Shown piece after piece: positions 1-4,929 of a stretch of DNA of 5,690 nucleotides. Numbering within the stretch: position 1 is the first letter of the stretch; every line of letters begins with the position of its first letter. The notes beneath the pieces were generated by a model that saw nothing but the letters and a program-made list of their open reading frames with translations, had not been told where the DNA came from and did no database searches. The DNA lies in contig JAUYPK010000020.1 of the NCBI GenBank assembly GCA_030697615.1, forward strand, positions 1 through 5,690, given 5' to 3'. A program made the position numbers and the translations under genes. The DNA comes from Microcaldota archaeon. GTDB taxonomy: Archaea > Micrarchaeota > Micrarchaeia > Norongarragalinales > UBA8480.

Positions 1-14
1 TATATGGGTAGCTA

Positions 15-35
15 GCATTAACAAATGCATTAACA
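15..35. repeat. Short direct repeat upstream of the first gene
   Basis: The 9-base word GCATTAACA occurs at 15-23 and again at 27-35, a 12-base period. It lies just before the ribosome binding site of the first gene. It could be an operator or chance. The window begins only 14 bases upstream, so the context is lost. Confidence 0.3.
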
Positions 36-40
36 GGTGA
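35..40 (+). promoter_or_regulatory. Shine-Dalgarno site of the zinc-ribbon gene
   Basis: AGGTGA lies 7 bases before the ATG at 48 and matches the usual archaeal anti-Shine-Dalgarno complement. It supports the start at 48 over the internal ATG at 96. Most other starts in the window have no such site. Confidence 0.6.
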
Positions 41-47
41 AATTTAC

Positions 48-413
48 ATGCAACACGATGAAGATGGAGATTATGAAGACCGGGAAGGCGAGAACATGTA
101 CGCCGAAGTTGAAGACCCTTACATTACTGACAAGGAGTACAAGTGTGAAAAGTGCAACAAAAAGAAAAAAGTAAAAAGCGGCACTTTATTCGCGCCGTTT
201 TGCCACGATAGGCCAATGAAACTACTGCACCGCTTGGAACATAAGTTTGACTTTGAAACAATTACGAAACGCTCAGTTGAAAAGGAAAAACAACTATTCC
301 CAAACTCTGCCAAAAGCGTGAAGAAAGCAACAACGACAAAGCCAGCAAAGAAGAAAAGTGCAAAAAAAGCGAAGGCTGTAACTAAAAAGAAAAAAGCGAA
401 GAGCAGAAAATGA
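48..413 (+). CDS. Small zinc-ribbon protein with acidic head and lysine-rich tail
   Basis: The 121-residue protein has three zones. Residues 1-22 are strongly acidic (D/E-rich). Residues 31-58 form a probable zinc ribbon: C33-x2-C36, then C52-H53 followed by D-R-P-M. This resembles the ribbon in which a CxxC pair is followed by Cys-Cys and then a Pro-Met, but the last Cys is replaced by His or lost. Residues 89-121 are a Lys/Ala/Thr tail with KKK runs, like histone-H1-type or nucleic-acid-binding tails. The start at 48 follows a good ribosome binding site. The stop overlaps the start of the metallophosphoesterase gene by 4 bases (ATGA), so the two are probably co-translated. The exact function is not recognised. 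Binding to nucleic acid through the tail is an inference from charge alone. Confidence 0.75.
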   Translation: MQHDEDGDYEDREGENMYAEVEDPYITDKEYKCEKCNKKKKVKSGTLFAPFCHDRPMKLLHRLEHKFDFETITKRSVEKEKQLFPNSAKSVKKATTTKPAKKKSAKKAKAVTKKKKAKSRK

Positions 414-1132
414 AATTCTTAACTGGCAAGCCTGCTTGTGTTGTTGACAAAAAGCTAATTTTAGCTGAGCTACACTTTGGCATTGAACTCTCACTACAGC
501 AACGCGGTGTAAACGTTCAACTCGAGTCAAAGAAATACAGCGACTCCTTAAATAAATTGAAAGCAGAGAGTAAGACTACTGAGCTAGTTGTAATTGGCGA
601 CTTTAAGCATACGGTTACTGGTTTTGACCAGCGTGAACGCAACGCGTTTAATGAATTTATCCACGAGTTGGAATTTGAAAAAATTACAGTTGTCAAAGGG
701 AACCATGACTCGCGGCTGGAAGAGATGGCAAAGCCGTTTCCACATTTCACAGTAGAGCCAGCAACTGGCATGACTTTTCAACACCGCGGCACTTCTTTTG
801 GCTTGTTTCACGGTCACGCAAATGCTTCTGAACAAGTTATGAAGGCGGATGTGTTGATGACTGGCCACAACCATGCAGGGATACAAATTGGAAGCGGAGA
901 GTTTGGCAAAACTTTGCCAGCGTGGATCATAGCGCCGTTTGGAAAAAAGCAGAAGCTAATTGTGTTTCCTTCTTTTAACCCGCTTTCTGGCTCTGTTCCG
1001 TTTAATGCTTTGAAACCGCGTGAATTGCACGGTCCAATTTTTAAAACTGGCGAAGTAAAGTTGGAAGAAGCGGAAGTTATTCTACTATCTGGACAAAGAA
1101 TTGGAAAACTGAAACACCTGCGAATAGAGTGA
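410..1132 (+). CDS. ICC/SbcD-like metallophosphoesterase (COG1407 type)
   Basis: The 240-residue protein has the calcineurin-type metallophosphoesterase motifs in order: ExH at E20-H22 (normally DxH), G63-D64 followed by FKH, GNHD at 97-100, H134-G-H136, and GHNH at 152-155. The length and the C-terminal part (about 178-240, with a beta-rich ending of the form LLSGQRIGKL) fit the archaeal ICC-like family annotated as predicted DNA-repair-related phosphoesterases. These bind two metal ions, and their true substrate is mostly unknown. The first metal ligand is Glu in place of Asp, which may alter metal binding or activity. The gene overlaps the zinc-ribbon gene by 4 bases. A broken second copy of it lies at 1805-1975, beyond the toxin-antitoxin module. 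The family call is firm; the biological role is open. Confidence 0.88.
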   Translation: MKFLTGKPACVVDKKLILAELHFGIELSLQQRGVNVQLESKKYSDSLNKLKAESKTTELVVIGDFKHTVTGFDQRERNAFNEFIHELEFEKITVVKGNHDSRLEEMAKPFPHFTVEPATGMTFQHRGTSFGLFHGHANASEQVMKADVLMTGHNHAGIQIGSGEFGKTLPAWIIAPFGKKQKLIVFPSFNPLSGSVPFNALKPRELHGPIFKTGEVKLEEAEVILLSGQRIGKLKHLRIE

Positions 1133-1155
1133 GGTTTAAATTGTACTAAAATTAC

Positions 1156-1452
1156 ATGATAATAGGCGATTCCCACTATATGGAAAGAAAGAAAATTATT
1201 GAATTTTTAAAAAAAGTTACGATACAAAATGGGATCAAAAAAGCATTTTTATTCGGTAGCTTTGCACGGGGAGAAAAGTACCACGATATCGACATAGCAA
1301 TTGAACCTCCTGAAGGTTTCACTTTGCTCGACTTATCACGAATTGCTAATGAGATAAAGGATAAACTAGGCGTTGAAGTCGACTTGATAACTACTCGCAG
1401 TATTCATCCGCTTTTGAAAGAATCAATCCAACGTGATCTGGTATTGATATGA
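1156..1452 (+). CDS. mntA: MNT-domain nucleotidyltransferase, antitoxin of MNT-HEPN module
   Basis: This is a 98-residue minimal nucleotidyltransferase. The motif G34-S35-F-A-R-G is followed by the metal-binding pair D44 and D46 in a DIDIAIE strand, and the third acid is D76 in VEVDLIT. In type VII toxin-antitoxin systems this protein transfers AMP to a Tyr of the HEPN toxin and so inactivates it. It overlaps the HEPN gene by 4 bases (ATGA at 1449), the usual arrangement. The start is uncertain. ATG 1156 gives the longest product, but ATG 1180 (MERKK) fits the family N-terminus as well, and an A/T-rich stretch lies about 30 bases before it, consistent with a leaderless start. Of 15 Ile codons, 7 are ATA, more than in the preceding gene. 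Confidence 0.88.
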   Translation: MIIGDSHYMERKKIIEFLKKVTIQNGIKKAFLFGSFARGEKYHDIDIAIEPPEGFTLLDLSRIANEIKDKLGVEVDLITTRSIHPLLKESIQRDLVLI

Positions 1453-1787
1453 ACAAGAATCCTTCGCTATACTTAGGTCACATACTTGAAGCGGTTAAAA
1501 AAATATCGCGCTACACTTCAGGAATAGATGAAGAAGAATTCTTAGAAAATGAACTGGTTAAGGATGGAGTTACCTGCAATATCCAAATAATTGGTGAAGC
1601 TATAAAGAACTTACCTCCAGAATTTAAAGAAAAGCACCCAGAAGTCCCATGGAAAGACATTGCAGGCATGCGGGATAGAATTGTTCACTTTTACTTTGGC
1701 ATAGACTATCAAATCATGTGGGCAACGGTTAAAGAAGATATACCTGAACTCCAACAGCAAATTAAGAAACTATTAAAGGGACAGTAA
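1449..1787 (+). CDS. hepT: HEPN (DUF86/HepT-like) ribonuclease toxin
   Basis: The 112-residue, largely helical protein carries the HEPN RNase motif RX4HXY at R75-H80-Y82 (sequence RDRIVHFY), preceded by W68-K-D-I-A-G-M, as is usual in DUF86 proteins. HepT toxins work as dimers and cleave RNA; in studied pairs the partner MntA adds AMP groups to the Tyr of this motif and blocks activity. All three key residues are present, so the toxin looks intact. Translation is coupled to the upstream nucleotidyltransferase gene through a 4-base overlap. Its stop codon TAA overlaps an ATG by one base (TAATG at 1785-1789), which opens a short broken reading frame. The length is typical of the family. The RNA target cannot be read from the sequence. 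Confidence 0.9.
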   Translation: MNKNPSLYLGHILEAVKKISRYTSGIDEEEFLENELVKDGVTCNIQIIGEAIKNLPPEFKEKHPEVPWKDIAGMRDRIVHFYFGIDYQIMWATVKEDIPELQQQIKKLLKGQ

Positions 1788-1816
1788 TGATAAAAGTTGC
1801 AATCGTTGGAATTTGA
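1787..1816 (+). pseudogene. Possible truncated start of a Rossmann-fold dehydrogenase gene
   Basis: An ATG overlapping the toxin stop by one base opens nine codons, MIKVAIVGI, and then TGA. The first eight residues look like the beta-strand and first Gly of an NAD(P)-binding Rossmann protein, such as homoserine dehydrogenase or inositol-1-phosphate synthase. The reading then runs directly into sequence matching the phosphoesterase gene from about 1805. A weak purine-rich stretch (AAAGGGA) precedes the ATG. The piece is too short to prove, and chance is possible. Confidence 0.3.
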
Positions 1817-1975
1817 AAAGATAACTGTTGTAAAGGGTAACCATGACTCGCGGCTGGAAGAAATGGCTCGCACGGCCCGATTTTTAAAACTGGTGAACTA
1901 AAACTGGAAGAAGCGGAAGTTATTCTTCTCAGCGGACAAAGAATTGGGAAGCTAAAACATTTGCGCACTAAATAA
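1805..1975 (+). pseudogene. Broken, internally deleted second copy of the metallophosphoesterase gene
   Basis: Bases 1805-1867 match 667-729 of the intact gene (56 of 63 identical, all differences synonymous) and cover residues L87 to A107, including the GNHD motif. Bases 1871-1975 match 1028-1132 and cover H207 to the stop (83 of 105 bases identical; 31 of 34 residues the same, the changes being V to L, I to T and E to K). About 297 bases of the intact gene, roughly residues 108-206, are missing at the junction near 1868-1870, and the two pieces are in different frames. The N-terminal 86 codons are also absent. No functional product is expected. The remnant ends 17 bases before the stop of the convergent HAD gene. 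Confidence 0.9.
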
Positions 1976-1992
1976 AATATAGCAAACTGCTG

Positions 1993-2679
1993 CTATTCGC
2001 GCGAAAGCCGCCTTGAAAGTGGCAATAATTCTTCCAATTTAGTTACAACGTGGTGCGCTCCGCTTTGCCGCAGCATTTCAGCTGGAACAGTCCCAGTTAT
2101 GCCAACCGCAATTGCACCTTTTGTTTCCCGCGTTTTTTCCATATCGAACAAACCGTCACCGATATAAACCAACTTAGCACTACGCGGAACCCCATTTCTC
2201 TCTGCAATTCGCCTTGCCATTTCGTTATGCACAACCCCTTTGATGAAACTCGGGTTACGGTCGCTGTAGCCAAGAACACCGTGAAATAAGCTACGTATGC
2301 GTTTCAGCTTCAAAAGCGACTTTAACTCAAGAGGGTAAGAAGAACTAGAAACTACAACCACGTGCCCATCGCGCCTCAGCGCTTTAAGTGTTTTTCTTGC
2401 CCCTGCCTTCAATTTAGCTTTTGGAACATCAGCAGCCCACTGTGCTTTAATCCTGTCGCTTGCCTTAAGCAAAGCGGCTTCCGAAACTCTTTTTCCATGA
2501 GCTGTAAACAACTGGCGTGCAACTGTCCTGTGAGGTAACCCCACAGTGAGGAAAAAACGTTCAAGTGCTTGCTTTGGATCTATTCCAAACCGCTTCATCT
2601 CACGTACAAACGGCTTCGCCTTTAAACGGACATTGTCAACAAGAGTACCGTCCATGTCAAACACAAAAATTAAAGGCAT
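1993..2679 (-). CDS. HAD-superfamily hydrolase, phosphatase-like
   Basis: The 228-residue protein has the HAD phosphatase motifs in order: D8-M-D10-G-T (nucleophile and acid), S111 in a VVVVSSSS strand (motif II), K147 (motif III), and G174-D175-G-L-F-D179 (motif IV). Residues about 17-85 form a helical cap between motifs I and II, as in phosphoglycolate-phosphatase-like enzymes. The reaction is hydrolysis of a small phosphate ester, of unknown identity. I place the start at 2679 (MPLIFVFD), because motif I normally lies within the first ten residues. A longer reading from 2733 would add 18 residues and run over the start of the divergent kinase gene. The stop is 17 bases from the end of the phosphoesterase remnant, in convergent orientation. 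Confidence 0.85.
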   Translation of the reverse strand: MPLIFVFDMDGTLVDNVRLKAKPFVREMKRFGIDPKQALERFFLTVGLPHRTVARQLFTAHGKRVSEAALLKASDRIKAQWAADVPKAKLKAGARKTLKALRRDGHVVVVSSSSYPLELKSLLKLKRIRSLFHGVLGYSDRNPSFIKGVVHNEMARRIAERNGVPRSAKLVYIGDGLFDMEKTRETKGAIAVGITGTVPAEMLRQSGAHHVVTKLEELLPLSRRLSRE

Positions 2680-2700
2680 AGACAAACTAATCACTTTGAA

Positions 2701-2709
2701 GATTATTAT
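2701..2709 (-). promoter_or_regulatory. Candidate TATA box of the HAD gene
   Basis: On the minus strand ATAATAATC lies 22-30 bases before the start codon at 2679, the spacing expected for a leaderless archaeal transcript. It overlaps the ATG of the divergent kinase gene, so the two genes may interfere with each other. This is inferred from position and base content only. Confidence 0.35.
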
Positions 2710-3631
2710 GGTTTTGCCAATTAAACAACTCAAAAAACTCTATGGTTGGAAAAACGTGGAAAAGTGGCACGTTTTTCCAAGTGGACACATGAACACCAAC
2801 GTATACGTAAAAGCTGATGGTGCCGAGTACAATGGCCGGTTTTACAAAACCCGCAGCAAAACTGAAATTAAGTTTGAGTTGGAAATGCTTGGCGAACTGA
2901 AACGAAAAGGTTTTCCCTGCCCAATAGCAATAGTAAGCTTAAATGGGGAAAAAATTACGACTATAAATGGCACAAACGTAGTTTGCTTTTCTTTTATACA
3001 GGGAGTTACAAGCCAACCTCGCACATTGGCAAACGTCCGAAAAGTAGCTAAGAAAACAGGTGAACTTCACTTGAAAACCGCTGGAATTTATATTTCAAGC
3101 AAAAGGCCTGGCGAAACGCTTGGCGAGTTTAAACAATTCATTGCAAAAACAAAAAGTGAATTTATTGGTTTGATTCCGCCGTTCAGTGGAAAAGCGCTTG
3201 CATTTGTCCAAAGCGAATTAAAAACATTGGAATTGCCACGCGACTTAGAAGTTGGGCTAGTTCATGGAGACATCAAACCTGAAAACGTTGTTTTCAAACG
3301 GGGCGAAGTGGCAGGTTTTCTTGACTTCGACTTAGCTTATTGTGGCGACTTGCTTAGCGATGTTGCATCTGCAGCGCTTTGGTGGAGCATTACGCGATCT
3401 GGCGTTAAAATGCAAAACTTAACTACTTTTCTAGTGGAGTATAACAAGGTTCGACCAATGTCTGTAAGTGAAAAAAGGCATTTTAAAACCGCGTTGCTAT
3501 TCCAAGCAGTAAAACAAGTTTACAGGTACCCTTACTTTGTACGCCATAAGCCAAGAGTTGCAAAAGCTAATTCTGCAATGTTCTTAAAGGCAGCTAAGCA
3601 GATAAAACTAATGGACTTGCGTATTGTTTAA
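2708..3631 (+). CDS. APH-fold kinase, resembling type II homoserine kinase
   Basis: The 307-residue protein has the aminoglycoside/choline kinase fold. The N-terminal lobe has a G-H-x-N-T-N-V-Y strand (26-33) and a candidate ATP lysine K47. The catalytic loop is H186-G-D188 with N193, and the metal-binding motif is D206-F-D208. The wording around these motifs (NTN, VHGD....NVVF, GFLDFD, LLSDVA) is closest to type II homoserine kinase and COG2334 proteins, which phosphorylate a small alcohol or amino acid with ATP; antibiotic resistance is unlikely. The substrate is not proven: no other threonine-pathway gene is visible, unless the broken Rossmann start at 1787 was homoserine dehydrogenase. 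The start at 2708 is chosen because upstream codons in the same frame lie antisense to the HAD gene. Confidence 0.75.
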   Translation: MVLPIKQLKKLYGWKNVEKWHVFPSGHMNTNVYVKADGAEYNGRFYKTRSKTEIKFELEMLGELKRKGFPCPIAIVSLNGEKITTINGTNVVCFSFIQGVTSQPRTLANVRKVAKKTGELHLKTAGIYISSKRPGETLGEFKQFIAKTKSEFIGLIPPFSGKALAFVQSELKTLELPRDLEVGLVHGDIKPENVVFKRGEVAGFLDFDLAYCGDLLSDVASAALWWSITRSGVKMQNLTTFLVEYNKVRPMSVSEKRHFKTALLFQAVKQVYRYPYFVRHKPRVAKANSAMFLKAAKQIKLMDLRIV

Positions 3632-3673
3632 ATAACCTCGCTGTTCAAAAGAAATACAATAGTTGATATTAAC

Positions 3674-4048
3674 ATGGCTAGGGGTAAAGAGCGTCAGGTA
3701 ATTTGTGCATCTTGCAAGCGTTACTGTAGGCGAGATAAAGCTGTTTACATTGAAAAAGTAGTGTTTTCCAACCCAATTGAACGCAAAGATACAACTGAAC
3801 AAGAAGAATACAAAGCAGTTTTCAAACGCGAAGTAGCTTATTGCCCGGGTTGTGGCAAGCACTTGCGCATCTACGAAAAGAAAACCGAAGAAAACCGGCG
3901 TAACCGCGAGAGGGAAATTGAACGCGCATCACAGCGGCCAACATTCAGGGAACAAACTACTACCAACAACAACCCCACTAGAAGCAGGACAGGCGGGTAC
4001 AAGCTAAACGAACCCACACAACCACAATCTCCAACTGCAAGGCAATAG
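3674..4048 (+). CDS. rps26e: Probable ribosomal protein eS26
   Basis: The 124-residue protein has a zinc site of two pairs, C11-x2-C14 and C57-x2-C60. The first pair is followed by RRDKAVYIEK, matching the conserved (P/R)KDKA segment of eS26. The central region before the second Cys pair and the Arg/Glu-rich helix after it (about 69-87) also align by eye with the eukaryotic protein. eS26 is a small-subunit protein at the mRNA exit site, found in eukaryotes and some archaea. Residues 88-124 are a Thr/Asn/Pro/Gln-rich low-complexity tail, probably disordered. The gene lies 42 bases after the kinase gene, without a clear ribosome binding site. If the assignment is wrong, it is still a two-CxxC zinc protein with a basic N-terminus. 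Confidence 0.7.
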   Translation: MARGKERQVICASCKRYCRRDKAVYIEKVVFSNPIERKDTTEQEEYKAVFKREVAYCPGCGKHLRIYEKKTEENRRNREREIERASQRPTFREQTTTNNNPTRSRTGGYKLNEPTQPQSPTARQ

Positions 4049-4098
4049 CTCCACAAACTGAAAACCGTGAATTAACCTAAGACGAAGGACAAACGGCT

Positions 4099-4108
4099 TA
4101 ATTTTTTA
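4099..4108 (+). terminator. Candidate T-rich terminator after the eS26 gene
   Basis: A run of six T (4102-4107) about 50 bases after the stop of the eS26 gene fits the simple oligo-T termination used by archaeal RNA polymerase. No strong stem precedes it. The assignment rests on base content and position alone. Confidence 0.3.
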
Positions 4109-4154
4109 GACATTTACAGCTAGGTAGCACTAATTTTACTAAAAAAGCTTAAAA

Positions 4155-4188
4155 CAGTTAAACTTATAGTTTTTTATAAGTTTGACTG
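4155..4188. other. 14-bp hairpin in the intergenic region
   Basis: Bases 4155-4168 pair with 4175-4188 over 14 positions with a single G-U wobble (4159 with 4184), closing a 6-base loop GTTTTT. It lies in a gene-free AT-rich stretch (4049-4261) between eS26 and tRNA-Val. It could be a terminator, part of a small RNA, or a protein-binding palindrome. The stem is AT-rich but long for chance in 213 bases. No tRNA, C/D-box or other known RNA is recognised in this gap. Confidence 0.7.
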
Positions 4189-4261
4189 ATCCTGACTTTC
4201 AAGCGTATTTTTAACCTATTTTACACTAAAACTATTGCGTCATTTTGTGATTGTATTATTT

Positions 4262-4333
4262 GGGCCCGTAGTCGAGTGGTAAGACGTTCGCTTTACACGC
4301 GAAAGACCAGGAGTTCGATTCTCCTCGGGCCCA
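4262..4333 (+). tRNA. tRNA-Val (anticodon UAC)
   Basis: A full cloverleaf is visible. The acceptor stem GGGCCCG (4262-4268) pairs with CGGGCCC (4326-4332), with discriminator A4333. The D stem GTC/GAC (4271-4273, 4283-4285) closes a 9-base loop. The anticodon stem TTCGC/GCGAA closes the loop TTTACAC with anticodon TAC at 4294-4296. A 5-base variable loop follows, and the T stem AGGAG/CTCCT closes the loop TTCGATT. There is no intron, and the CCA end is not encoded, so it must be added by a CCA-adding enzyme. The anticodon reads Val codons GUA and GUG. Confidence 0.97.
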
Positions 4334-4351
4334 CTAAAGAACAACTATAAT

Positions 4352-4870
4352 TCAACGCAGCGCTCGTTTGTAATAAGTTAACTCTGGCTTTTGGAATTGT
4401 TTACCGCGGCGGGTTACGCCAAGCACCGTGCAGCGAATCATTGCCCCAAGCCTACTTCCCGCGGTTGAATAATGCGATCCGCGCACTTCTGTAAAGCCAA
4501 GGCCGGCAAGGTGTTCATTAAGCGGCTTATAGATAGCAATACCACCGCTTGTACCTGATTTTACAATTAAGTGGCCAATAAAAGCGCTTTTTCTACCTGC
4601 TGGATTTGAAGCTGGAATGCCATTGTAATGTGCAATTACTTCATCGCTGCCTTCACGTACCACTAGCAAATGATGCCCACCGCGGGAATGTAAAAAGGCA
4701 CGCAAATAGTTGCGCCTGCTTTCTCCAGGCAATTTATCGCGTTCAAAAGCTGCTTCTACAAGTTGGGCAACTTGCTGCCGGTAAGTTGGGTGGCGGTTAA
4801 AATTAGAATTGGAAAGCAAAACTCGCTTTACTGAAGAAGAAACCATACCGTTATTGCAATGCGCTGGCAT
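4352..4870 (-). CDS. Uncharacterised protein, possibly GNAT-fold acetyltransferase
   Basis: This 172-residue protein is not firmly recognised. A helical N-terminal half (about 26-65, Arg-rich) is followed by strands around 67-72 and 77-84 (LLVVREG, VIAHYNG), then 97-104 (FIGHLIVK), a Gly-rich turn G105-T-S-G-G, a helix (112-124) ending in LAGLGF, and a further strand. This order resembles an N-acetyltransferase (GNAT) core, in which a Gly-rich turn binds acetyl-CoA, but the usual RxxGxG/A is not clear. The start is uncertain. ATG 4870 gives the longest form. ATG 4846 (MVSSSVKRVLL) has an A/T-rich box centred about 26 bases upstream, as for a leaderless transcript. The gene is divergent from the peptidase gene, with 59 bases between the starts, and its stop is 18 bases from the tRNA. 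Confidence 0.55.
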   Translation of the reverse strand: MPAHCNNGMVSSSVKRVLLSNSNFNRHPTYRQQVAQLVEAAFERDKLPGESRRNYLRAFLHSRGGHHLLVVREGSDEVIAHYNGIPASNPAGRKSAFIGHLIVKSGTSGGIAIYKPLNEHLAGLGFTEVRGSHYSTAGSRLGAMIRCTVLGVTRRGKQFQKPELTYYKRALR

Positions 4871-4899
4871 AAATAATTTACCATTACATCGAACATAAC

Positions 4900-4906
4900 T
4901 TTTTAT
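4900..4906 (+). promoter_or_regulatory. Candidate TATA box of the proline iminopeptidase gene
   Basis: TTTTTAT is centred about 27 bases before the ATG at 4930, the distance expected if transcription starts at or next to the start codon. No Shine-Dalgarno site is present before that ATG, which agrees with a leaderless message. The assignment is by position only. Confidence 0.4.
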
Positions 4907-4929
4907 CCAGCTGTGCAGTACTTTTGAAC

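Noticed and set aside
1762..1968. Minus-strand open frame of 68 codons over the phosphoesterase remnant
   Set aside because: It is antisense to sequence clearly derived from the phosphoesterase gene, and a similar antisense frame exists over the intact copy, so it is a shadow.
2546..2707. N-terminal extension of the kinase by 54 codons
   Set aside because: These codons lie antisense to the HAD N-terminus, including its DMDGT motif, and show no kinase features. The ATG at 2708 directly precedes the kinase-like region.
2680..2733. Longer HAD start with 18 additional residues
   Set aside because: Motif I normally lies close to the N-terminus, the extension shows no family likeness, and it would run into the kinase coding region.
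4184..4205. CTGA-like boxes suggesting a C/D-box guide RNA
   Set aside because: There are CTGA words but no good pair of C (RUGAUGA) and D boxes at the right spacing.
4230..4261. TATA box for the tRNA-Val gene
   Set aside because: The stretch is AT-rich, but no single element at the expected distance stands out from its background.
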